64,000 nt of DNA from NCBI RefSeq assembly GCF_005893125.1, contig NZ_VCJS01000007.1, forward strand, positions 1 through 64,000, read 5' to 3'. Below the pieces are notes generated by a model. It saw only the letters and a program-made list of their open reading frames with translations, had not been told where the DNA came from and searched no databases. The position numbers and the translations under genes are program-made. Positions within the stretch are counted from its first letter, which is position 1. Each line of letters opens with the position of its first letter. This DNA is from Nonomuraea basaltis (GTDB lineage Bacteria; Actinomycetota; Actinomycetes; Streptosporangiales; Streptosporangiaceae). Of the stretch, positions 16,455 to 23,161 are shown in pieces.

Positions 16455-16471
16455 GCATGTAACATGCCACT
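16455..16471. promoter_or_regulatory. Operator copy 2, GCATGTAACATGC palindrome
   Basis: GCATGT-A-ACATGC at 16455-16467 repeats the first operator in opposite orientation 50 bp away, upstream of the HglS-type gene. Two such sites in a divergent promoter suit cooperative GntR binding. A half-site (GGCATGTTA, about 18638-18646) occurs just upstream of the GntR gene itself, consistent with autoregulation. Confidence 0.65.
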
Positions 16472-16492
16472 CACTCGAGGAAGGAAGGCACG

Positions 16493-17881
16493 ATGGTCGA
16501 CTCGACCTCACTCCGGGCGGCCTTCGCCCGGCGCCTGTCGGCGATGTACGGCACGGAGGTGCCCGCGTACAACACGCTCGTCGACGTCGCGCACGAGGTG
16601 AACCGCGAGGTGCTGGCGCGGATGGGGGCCGGCGCCGAGCGGCTCGGCTCCATCGGCCGCGTCACCGCCGAGCGGCACGGCGCGATCCGGGTGGGCACCC
16701 CGGCCGAGATGGCGCAGGTCGCCCGCATCTTCGGCGCGATGGGCATGTACCCGGTCGGCTACTACGACCTGCGCGAGGCGGCCCGCAGCTCCGTGCCGGT
16801 CGTCTCCACCGCGTTCCGTCCCGTGGACGCGGCCGAGCTGGCCGCCAACCCTTTCCGCGTGTTCACGTCCATGCTGGTGACGGGCGACCGCCGGTTCTTC
16901 AGCGCGGATCTGGAACGCAGGCTCGGCGAGTTCCTCGGGGCCCGCCGGCTGTTCCCGCCGCGGCTGCTCGACCTGGCCGACCGCGCCGAGGCCGAGGGCG
17001 GCCTGGACGACCGGGCGGCCGAGGAGTTCCTCACCCTCGCCACGCAGGCGTTCGAGCTGTCCACGGAGCCGGTCTCGCGCAGCTGGTACGCCGAGCTGGA
17101 GCGCGTCTCCGCCGTGGCCGCCGACATCGGGGGCGTGGCGAGCACGCACGTCAACCACCTGACCCCGCGTGTGCTCGACATCGACGCCCTCTACGCCCGC
17201 ATGAGCGAGCGCGGCATCGCGATGATCGACGCCATCCAGGGACCACCCCGCTGGGACGGCCCCGATCTCCTGCTGCGCCAGACCTCCTTCCGCGCGCTGG
17301 CCGAGCCGCGGCTGTTCCGGGAGGACGACGGCCGTTTCGTGCGGGACGACCTGCGGGTGCGGTTCGGGGAGGTGGAGGCGCGGGGCATCGCGGTGACGCC
17401 CGCCGGACGCGCGCTCTACGACGACCTTTCCGCGGAGGTGGACGGCGCGCTCGCCGGGCAGCCGGTCACCGCGGAGGAGCGCAACGCCGTCGCCGCGAAG
17501 CTGTGGGCGGATCGGGTGCCGCGCACCGAGGCCGAGCTGGTCGCCGGCGACCTCGCCTACTTCACCTTCCACGTCCTCGGCACGCGCCCGGGGTCCGCGC
17601 CCCCGGCCGACCTCGCCACTCTCCTGGCGGAGGGCTGGGTCGCCGCCCGGCCCATCGTGTACGAGGACTTCCTGCCGCGCTCGGCCGCCGGGATCTTCCA
17701 GTCCAACCTGACCTCCGACGGCTCCAAGGACGTGACCCGGTCCGGCGCGGACTTCGGCGCCGAGGCGCTGGCCGGAGTCCTCGGGCGTCCCCTGCACGAC
17801 CCCTACGAGCTGTACGCCTCGATCCGGGCGGCGTCGCTGGCCCGCGTACGCGAGGAGCTCGGCCTGGACCAGGAGATCTGA
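16493..17881 (+). CDS. hglS: DUF1338 2-oxoadipate dioxygenase/decarboxylase
   Basis: A 462-aa member of the DUF1338 (YdcJ/HglS) family, Fe(II) enzymes that convert 2-oxoadipate plus O2 to D-2-hydroxyglutarate and CO2. The three metal ligands of the Pseudomonas putida enzyme have clear counterparts: His62 in AERHGAIRVG, His219 or His222 in STHVNHLTPRVLD, and Glu293 in RFGEVEARG. Length is normal for the family. ATG 16493 follows an ideal GAGGAAGGAAGG site. It is divergent from the D-2-hydroxyglutarate dehydrogenase across a 93-bp control region with paired palindromes, and convergent with the GntR gene. The two enzymes would together turn 2-oxoadipate into 2-oxoglutarate without CoA, completing lysine/pipecolate breakdown. 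Confidence 0.88.
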   Translation: MVDSTSLRAAFARRLSAMYGTEVPAYNTLVDVAHEVNREVLARMGAGAERLGSIGRVTAERHGAIRVGTPAEMAQVARIFGAMGMYPVGYYDLREAARSSVPVVSTAFRPVDAAELAANPFRVFTSMLVTGDRRFFSADLERRLGEFLGARRLFPPRLLDLADRAEAEGGLDDRAAEEFLTLATQAFELSTEPVSRSWYAELERVSAVAADIGGVASTHVNHLTPRVLDIDALYARMSERGIAMIDAIQGPPRWDGPDLLLRQTSFRALAEPRLFREDDGRFVRDDLRVRFGEVEARGIAVTPAGRALYDDLSAEVDGALAGQPVTAEERNAVAAKLWADRVPRTEAELVAGDLAYFTFHVLGTRPGSAPPADLATLLAEGWVAARPIVYEDFLPRSAAGIFQSNLTSDGSKDVTRSGADFGAEALAGVLGRPLHDPYELYASIRAASLARVREELGLDQEI

Positions 17882-17888
17882 CCTCGGA

Positions 17889-18635
17889 TCACGGCTCGTC
17901 GACGATGGCCGCCCACAACGCGTCCACGTCGACCGGCTCCCCCTGGGCTCTGGCCGCCTGCCTGGCCAGGATGAGACCGGTGTTGGTCAGGTGGGCCCGC
18001 ATCGCGCGCACCGCGCCCCCGGCGTCCGCCGCCGCGACGGCCGCCACGATCGGCTCGTGCTCCTCGTGCACCTGCCGCAGCGTGCGGGACCGGTCGTCGG
18101 TGGACGTGCCGAGGATGCGCATGGTGTCACGCAGCCCGCCGACGATCGCGCGGGCCCTGCCGTTGCCCGCCGCGACCAGGATGTGGTCGTGCAGGGCCTG
18201 GTCGAGCTGGAAGAACTGGGACTCGTCACCCGCGCCGACCGCGGCCGCCATCTCCTCCATCGTCGCCCGCAGGGCCCCGCTGACGCCGGCGGAATCGCCC
18301 CCGGCGGCCCGCCGGACGGCGGGCAGCTCCAGAGCCAGCCGCACCCCGAAGATCTCGACGATCTCCCTCGGATGCGGCAGCACGACGCGGAACCCCCGGT
18401 TGCGCTCGACCTGCACCAGCCCCGCCTCCGCGAGCCGCAGCATCGCCTCGCGCACCGGGCTCCTGGAGACGTTGAGCTGCTCGGCCACCTGGTAGACGGA
18501 GTAGAGCCGGCCGGGGACCATCGCGCCGGTGTGCACCGCCCGCCGCACCTCGGAGATCACCTGCTCGGCCAGCGACCGCCCCGCCTGCGGCAACGGCTGC
18601 AGCTTCAGCTCGGCGTGTTCGCGGGTCGGGGGCAT
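17889..18635 (-). CDS. GntR/FadR-family regulator with FCD domain
   Basis: A 248-aa GntR protein. The N-terminal winged helix (VYQVAEQLNVSRSPVREAMLRLAE, about residues 47-70 as a region) is followed by an all-helical FCD ligand domain with the usual metal/ligand residues (His-containing LDQALHDHI near 145, RQVHEEHEPIV near 193 and a final MRAHL near 215). FCD proteins usually bind small carboxylates. It ends 7 bp from the convergent hglS stop and a half-copy of the GCATGT-N-ACATGC palindrome lies just upstream of its ATG at 18635, so it is the obvious candidate repressor of the hglS/dehydrogenase divergon and of itself. 2-Oxoadipate or 2-hydroxyglutarate are plausible effectors. Confidence 0.9.
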   Translation of the reverse strand: MPPTREHAELKLQPLPQAGRSLAEQVISEVRRAVHTGAMVPGRLYSVYQVAEQLNVSRSPVREAMLRLAEAGLVQVERNRGFRVVLPHPREIVEIFGVRLALELPAVRRAAGGDSAGVSGALRATMEEMAAAVGAGDESQFFQLDQALHDHILVAAGNGRARAIVGGLRDTMRILGTSTDDRSRTLRQVHEEHEPIVAAVAAADAGGAVRAMRAHLTNTGLILARQAARAQGEPVDVDALWAAIVDEP

Positions 18636-18824
18636 AGCGGCATGTTATCGGGGCGGAAGCGGTCGCGATCACGCGAGCCGGAGATGGGCAATTCTTCACC
18701 GATTCTTTTCCGGTACGGGAAATTTGGCTTCGGTGTGGCGTTGTGGCGTCATTCAGGCCGGATGTAAACCTGTAGACGCCATGCGGGTCTCGTTGGGGAT
18801 TCGTATTCTGAAAGGAACCAGACT

Positions 18825-19781
18825 TTGTTCACGCCCATTTTCCATTCAGAATCCTCGGCCACTCCTGTCCATCCGAAAGCACGTCACGCGTTGCGGGCGG
18901 CCCTGAGCGGCTCTCTTTCGCTCGCCCTGGTCGCGACCTTGACCCCGCCGGTGCGGGCGGATGATGAGCGCGACGGGTGGTGCGAGCCGCGCCTCTTCAT
19001 CAAGAGGCACCGCCTGTCCCCCCGGAATTTCTTCATTCCTCGCACCCGCTACATCGACGGCCCCGGCGGCGAGATGACGGTGTCGGTCACGCGGGAGCAC
19101 GAAGTACTCGCATTCCTCGAGACCGAGAAAGATCGGCGAAAGGAGTTCAGAGACGAGCGGGGAGCCGAGAACACCACCGAGCGGGGAGCCGAGAACACCA
19201 CCGAGCGGGGAGCCGAGAACACCACCGAGCGGGGAGCCGAGACCACCATCGAGCGGGGAGCCGAGACCACCACCGAGCGGGGAACCGAGACCACCACCAC
19301 GCAGGCAACCGAGATCCCCACCGACGGTGGAACCGAGACCACCACCAGGAGTGACACCGCTTCCACTAACAGGAGTGACACCGCTTCCACTAACAGGAGT
19401 GACACCGCTTCCACTAACAGGAGTGACACCGCTTCCACCACCGAGAGTGAAACCAAGACCAGCACCGAGGGTGAGACCGAGATCACCGCCGAAGAGGTGA
19501 TCCGCGCCTTCCGAAGGGAGGGAATTGTCCACCTCGAAGAGCGGCATAAGGTCTTCAGCGGCCACGACTACACCCGCGAGATCAGCGAGGGAATGTACGG
19601 CAATATGTGGTACCGCGTCTTCGGCTACCGCATCGGCTGGTCGGCCTGGTCCGTGCTCCGCACGTGCCGCCACGTCAAGGTCACCTCCGGCATCGCCAAC
19701 GTGCCGGCCAAAGTGGAAGGCTGGCGCTACTGGGAGACCAAGCACCCGATGTACAAGGGCCGCATGCTGTCCGTCAAGTGA
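18825..19781 (+). CDS. Secreted repeat protein with 8-residue tandem repeats
   Basis: A 318-aa exported protein of no family I recognise. TTG 18825 is supported by an AAAGGA site 8 bases upstream. A signal peptide (about 20-45, ending PPVRADD) is followed by a basic segment, then 14 eight-residue units (about 111-222): first ERGAENTT / ERGAETTT types, then RSDTASTN types, all at a strict 24-bp period. The middle is therefore hydrophilic, Thr/Glu/Ser-rich and probably disordered or glycosylated. The C-terminal 95 residues form a compact domain (EEVIRAFRREGIVHLEE, MYGNMWYRVFGYRIGW, with one Cys in LRTCRHVK) of unknown function. It stands alone between the GntR gene and the NlpC/P60 gene. Confidence 0.75.
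   Translation: MFTPIFHSESSATPVHPKARHALRAALSGSLSLALVATLTPPVRADDERDGWCEPRLFIKRHRLSPRNFFIPRTRYIDGPGGEMTVSVTREHEVLAFLETEKDRRKEFRDERGAENTTERGAENTTERGAENTTERGAETTIERGAETTTERGTETTTTQATEIPTDGGTETTTRSDTASTNRSDTASTNRSDTASTNRSDTASTTESETKTSTEGETEITAEEVIRAFRREGIVHLEERHKVFSGHDYTREISEGMYGNMWYRVFGYRIGWSAWSVLRTCRHVKVTSGIANVPAKVEGWRYWETKHPMYKGRMLSVK
19155..19490 (+). repeat. Fourteen 24-bp coding tandem repeats
   Basis: Units of exactly 24 bp run from 19155 to 19490. The first three are identical, units 4-8 are diverging variants, units 9-11 (19347-19418) are identical copies of a second sequence type, and 12-14 diverge again. Two separate homogenised blocks within one register suggest slippage or unequal exchange acting twice on one ancestral repeat. 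Confidence 0.95.
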
Positions 19782-19832
19782 TGAGACAAAGCCCTGCCGG
19801 GAGGGGACGACGGCGCGCCCGTTCACCCATCG

Positions 19833-19898
19833 CTATCCGAGGTACGCCTCGCGGACGCGGGGGTCTTCAAGCAGCTCCCCGCCGGGACCGGCCAGAGC
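19833..19898 (-). pseudogene. C-terminal remnant of a Liv-type ABC ATPase
   Basis: Reading the minus strand to a stop at 19833 gives LAGPGGELLEDPRVREAYLG, the standard last twenty residues of branched-chain amino acid ABC ATPases (LivF/LivG usually end GPAAELL-x-DPRVREAYLG). Nothing upstream continues the protein, because the NlpC/P60 gene begins its stop codon at 19934. It is a small fossil of a transporter gene replaced or deleted at this site. Confidence 0.5.
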
Positions 19899-19933
19899 GG
19901 CGGGCGAGGTCCAGCCCGGCCATCGGGACGGGA

Positions 19934-20914
19934 TCAGGGGCGGATCGCGCCGAGCAGGCGGTTGCGCCAGTAGTCGTCGAGATCGACCACCTTGACGACG
20001 TCTCCGGTCTGGGGCGAGTGGACCATCTTCCCGTTGCCCGCGTACATGCCCATGTGTCCCAGCCCTTTGCTGAAGAGCAGGTCGCCGGGCTCCAGCGCGG
20101 TCAGGGGGACGCGGCGATCGGCGCCCCAGCTCCACTGGGTGTAGGTCGTGCGGGGCAGCTCGACTCCTCCGGTACGCCAGGCGGCCTGGGTGAAGCCGGA
20201 GCAGTCGAAGGAGTCCGGTCCCGTGGCGCCGTACCGGTAGGGCTTGCCGACCTGGGCGAAGGCGAACTGCAGCGCCAGGCGGGCGTTGCCGGAGGCCGGG
20301 CCGGTGTACTTGATGCCCACGCTGTTGGGGTTGCCGGCGTTGAAGGAGCCCAGCCTGCGCAGGAGCTTGGTCTGCTGGTCGACCAGCTTGTCGACCTTCG
20401 TCTTCTCCCCGCGTACCTTGTCGCGCGCGGTCTCGGCCTCGGCCAGCACGCTCTTGGCCGCATTACGCCGATCGCGCAGGTCCTTGGTCGACTTCTCGAA
20501 GGCCCGCACCTTCGCCGCCCTGTCCTGCGCGATCTGATCGAGCGAGGCCATGCCGCTCAGCAGCGCTTCCGGGCTCCCCTCGCCGACGAACCGCCGCCAC
20601 CCCAGGGAGGCGCCGTTCTGGTAGTCGCTGACCGCCGCGGTGATGAGGTCCTGGCGCAGGTCGTCCACCTGCGTGCTCTTGCTGGCGAGCTCGGCGTTGA
20701 GCACGTCGAACTTCTTCTTGGCCTTCTTGAAGGTCTCAGTGGCCTGGTTGTACCGCTCGACCATCTGGTCGGCCTGCTCGTTCAGCTTCACCAGCTTGGC
20801 CCTGGCCTTGGCGGGCGACGGATCGGCGGCGGCGCTGCCAGGGTTCGCGACCGCTGCGGCCAAGGCCAGCGCCGCTGCCACTGCTGTTCGCCCAACCCAT
20901 CTCGGCGCTGCCAC
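19934..20914 (-). CDS. Secreted NlpC/P60 cell-wall endopeptidase with coiled-coil
   Basis: A 326-aa peptidoglycan hydrolase. A signal peptide (1-32, ending GSAAADP) leads into a long charged coiled-coil (about 36-190) like that of RipA/CwlO-type enzymes, then a C-terminal NlpC/P60 domain (about 208-326). Catalytic Cys is in DSFDCSGFTQ, His in GLGHMGMYAG and the third polar residue in MVHSPQTG. Such enzymes cut the D-Glu to diamino-acid bond in stem peptides, and the coiled-coil usually binds FtsEX or restrains activity. The start is GTG 20914 with a GAGGAGGC site 7 bases upstream. The 120-bp leader shows no convincing c-di-AMP riboswitch, unlike the CHAP gene at 24846. Confidence 0.93.
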   Translation of the reverse strand: MAAPRWVGRTAVAAALALAAAVANPGSAAADPSPAKARAKLVKLNEQADQMVERYNQATETFKKAKKKFDVLNAELASKSTQVDDLRQDLITAAVSDYQNGASLGWRRFVGEGSPEALLSGMASLDQIAQDRAAKVRAFEKSTKDLRDRRNAAKSVLAEAETARDKVRGEKTKVDKLVDQQTKLLRRLGSFNAGNPNSVGIKYTGPASGNARLALQFAFAQVGKPYRYGATGPDSFDCSGFTQAAWRTGGVELPRTTYTQWSWGADRRVPLTALEPGDLLFSKGLGHMGMYAGNGKMVHSPQTGDVVKVVDLDDYWRNRLLGAIRP

Positions 20915-21170
20915 TACGAAGCCTCCTCGTATATCTCCAACCCGGGGCGAAATAGTACAGAAGCGAAGAGGCTGGTTTGCCTGTTCGCGGCATTTACCCC
21001 TCGGTGAGCTGGACGTACTGTCCGGAATAACGGACGGTCATACCAGCTCATGTGGAGATACGCGCGCAAGGCCCGGAGCGTTCAGCGCCCGGCTCCTGTG
21101 CCAGAGCAACAGCGTCTTGAACGGCGGTCCGGCCGTCATGAACGGGCGATGGGCGCTGGAAACGCCGGGT

Positions 21171-21719
21171 TCACGGGGAGGCGGAGAGGGGGAGGTAGCC
21201 GTGGGCGACGATGTGGGAGGCGCGCCGGGCGTAGAGGGCGGGGTCGTCGGGTGCGGTGGTGGACAGGCCGTCGACGTAGCGGTTGTACATGCAGAACGCG
21301 GCGGCGATCAGGACCGTGTCGTGGATCTCGACGTCGGTGGCTCCGGCCTCCCGGGCTGCCGCGATGTCCTCGGGGCTGACGGCGGCTCCGCTCCGCTGTA
21401 CGGCCGCCGCGACGCGCAGCAAGGCCCGTAGCTTGCCGGAGATGGGGGCGGTGTCGGGGGCCGAGCAGGCGTGGGCGACCACCGGCTCACCCCCGGAGAG
21501 CTGGGCGGCGGCGAAGGCACCATGGGACATCGCGCAGAAGCGGCACCCGTTGAGCGTGGAGACGTACGAGGCGATGAGCTCGCGCTCGCCCCGCGACAGG
21601 GTGTTGTCGCCGCGCAGCAGGACCTCGGCCAGCTCGTTCAGCACCCTGCCGGTCTCGGGACGGTACCGCAACAGCCCGGTGATGCCCGGAGCGTCGTTGC
21701 CCAGCTCGATGTACGGCAT
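21171..21719 (-). CDS. Carboxymuconolactone decarboxylase-family (AhpD-like) protein
   Basis: A 182-aa AhpD-fold protein. The redox CxxC with following His is present as GCRFCAMSHGAFA (about residues 56-68), matching alkylhydroperoxidase-like members rather than true decarboxylases. These reduce peroxides via a CxxC disulfide or act as disulfide partners. ATG 21719 has a GGGAGGAA site; a longer frame to 21749 lacks one. It stands alone between a non-coding stretch and the FHA gene, with which it may be co-transcribed (124-bp gap, same strand). Confidence 0.85.
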   Translation of the reverse strand: MPYIELGNDAPGITGLLRYRPETGRVLNELAEVLLRGDNTLSRGERELIASYVSTLNGCRFCAMSHGAFAAAQLSGGEPVVAHACSAPDTAPISGKLRALLRVAAAVQRSGAAVSPEDIAAAREAGATDVEIHDTVLIAAAFCMYNRYVDGLSTTAPDDPALYARRASHIVAHGYLPLSASP

Positions 21720-21843
21720 CGGATTCCTCCCGAGGGGTCGTGGGGTCACCTCCTTGACTACCTCACGGCAGATGCGGCAGGAAGGCCCACACGCGCCGCG
21801 CCTTCGGCCTGGCCCCCGAAATGGCAGGCCGGTCGGGCGGCGC

Positions 21844-22572
21844 TCAGCGGCCGGGCATCGGCAGCAGGGCGAGGTGCTCGCTGGTCACCAGGTCGAATCT
21901 CAGCGCGAGGGAGACCAGCGCGTGGCGCTGCCAGTCGGCCTTGCCCTCGCCGCCCTGCGGGCTTTTGACGTGCAGCTTCTTCTCGGCCAGGTATCCGATG
22001 TGGAAGCCGATGGCGGTGCGGCTCAGCCCCAGGTCGGGGAGCCTTTCGATGATCTCGGGAATCGTCGGGATGCGTGACGTCGACGGGTCGCGCAGGCGCG
22101 GCTCGCACAGCGCCACCAGGATGCGGAAGTATTTGGCGTTCCGGTCGAGGGGGTAGGCGACCTGCGTGGCCTCGCCGCCGTCCGCGTGGAGCGGCGGCAC
22201 ATGCACGTGCTGCGGCGCGAACACCAGGAACGAGACGGTGCCGTCGACCGCGGGCAGGCTCACCCGGGAGAACTCGAACGGGATCGGCGCGCCCATGCGG
22301 CCCGGCGGTACCTTCACGAACTCCCCGCCGCCCTCCGGGTTCTCCACGACGTACGTCTTCGACGTGCTGAGGTTGGAGAGCAGCCAGTAGTCGCCCACTG
22401 CGACGATCTTGCCGGCCCGGCGGGAGACCGCGGGGTCGTCCAGCATGATGTCCACAGGGGAGCCGGGTGTCCCGCGCCCGAAGAACGCCTGCTCTCCGGG
22501 CGCGAGCTCCAGCGAGTACGGCCGGTCGTCGGTCGGCGCAGCCGCCATCTGGATCAAGATCGTGCTGTGCAT
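21844..22572 (-). CDS. FHA-domain protein with C-terminal winged helix
   Basis: A 242-aa cytoplasmic protein. Residues about 18-115 form a forkhead-associated phosphothreonine-binding domain: GRGTPGSPVDIML (Gly-Arg loop), VSRRAGKIVAVG, WLLSNLSTSKTYV give the usual GR, S-x-x-H/R and N residues. Residues about 140-240 look like a winged-helix module (IPEIIERLPDLGLSRTAIGFHI). It may thus be a phospho-dependent DNA-binding switch. A Ser/Thr kinase gene begins about 590 bp away on the other strand at 23162, the obvious candidate to phosphorylate its partner. ATG 22572 is kept because the first FHA strand starts there; 22548 is an alternative. Confidence 0.8.
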   Translation of the reverse strand: MHSTILIQMAAAPTDDRPYSLELAPGEQAFFGRGTPGSPVDIMLDDPAVSRRAGKIVAVGDYWLLSNLSTSKTYVVENPEGGGEFVKVPPGRMGAPIPFEFSRVSLPAVDGTVSFLVFAPQHVHVPPLHADGGEATQVAYPLDRNAKYFRILVALCEPRLRDPSTSRIPTIPEIIERLPDLGLSRTAIGFHIGYLAEKKLHVKSPQGGEGKADWQRHALVSLALRFDLVTSEHLALLPMPGR

Positions 22573-22611
22573 CGGCGGGACCCTACTCGCATGCCGGTGA
22601 AGGTGTCCAGG

Positions 22612-23040
22612 TCATTCGGGCAGCGGCTTGCCCCCAGGGCCGCGGCACGTGCGCAGGCCGGAGTCGGGCTCGTTGTTGCCGCCGCCGCGGAAGTAGACCT
22701 CGTTGACGTACCCCCACTTGTTGTTGTCGGCCATCGTGGAGGCCCACCAGTAGTTGCGGTAGCCGCCCAGCTGGTAGCCGGCGCCGGGCTTGTGACACAG
22801 GTACCAGTCGGCCCCCGACGGGTTGATGTAGCCGACGATCTTGCCCTTCGCCGGTGACGCGTGGACCGGGATGCTCCCGCTCGGCGACCAGTCGGGACAG
22901 TTCTGGACCGTGAGGCCGTTGTGCTGGTACTGCTTGCCACACGGCTGGGTGTCTCCCGCGGCGGCCTGCGCGGCCGGAGCGGCGGCGGCGAGACCCGCCA
23001 GCGCGAAGGACATGGCGATCGCGGCCCGTCGGATGCTCAT
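22612..23040 (-). CDS. Small secreted protein, cysteine-containing
   Basis: A 142-aa exported protein of the kind common in actinomycetes and usually annotated hypothetical. The signal peptide is clear (1-26, ending AAQAAAG). The mature part has four cysteines (QPCGK, QNCPDW, YLCHK, RTCRG) likely in two disulfides, and many aromatic residues (NYWWAS, KWGYVNEVYF), resembling a small SH3-like fold. I chose ATG 23040 because a GGGGAGGG site lies 9-10 bases upstream. It is divergent from the Ser/Thr kinase gene, sharing a 121-bp intergenic region. No function can be assigned. Confidence 0.8.
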   Translation of the reverse strand: MSIRRAAIAMSFALAGLAAAAPAAQAAAGDTQPCGKQYQHNGLTVQNCPDWSPSGSIPVHASPAKGKIVGYINPSGADWYLCHKPGAGYQLGGYRNYWWASTMADNNKWGYVNEVYFRGGGNNEPDSGLRTCRGPGGKPLPE

Positions 23041-23161
23041 GATGTTTCCCTCCCCTTTTCGGTGTCGCTGCGTCGATCGTGCGGGGCGGAGGGCGGTTCC
23101 GTAACCTGGTAGCTGCCAGGGCACGTGGACGAACCCCTGACCATCGGCCATGATGAGCTGA

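Noticed and set aside
13610..16474. Start of the dehydrogenase at 16474
   Set aside because: It would place the first 22 residues over both operator palindromes and into the hglS leader; the added residues resemble nothing in the family.
18825..19781. CRISPR array for the 24-bp repeats
   Set aside because: The units are directly adjacent without spacers, in frame, and encode octapeptides with a signal peptide and C-terminal domain around them.
20915..21120. c-di-AMP riboswitch upstream of the NlpC/P60 gene
   Set aside because: Such leaders are common for this gene type, but reading the minus strand I do not find the ordered ydaO blocks or a closing P1 helix here, only a stray CAGCTCACC. A covariance search would settle it.
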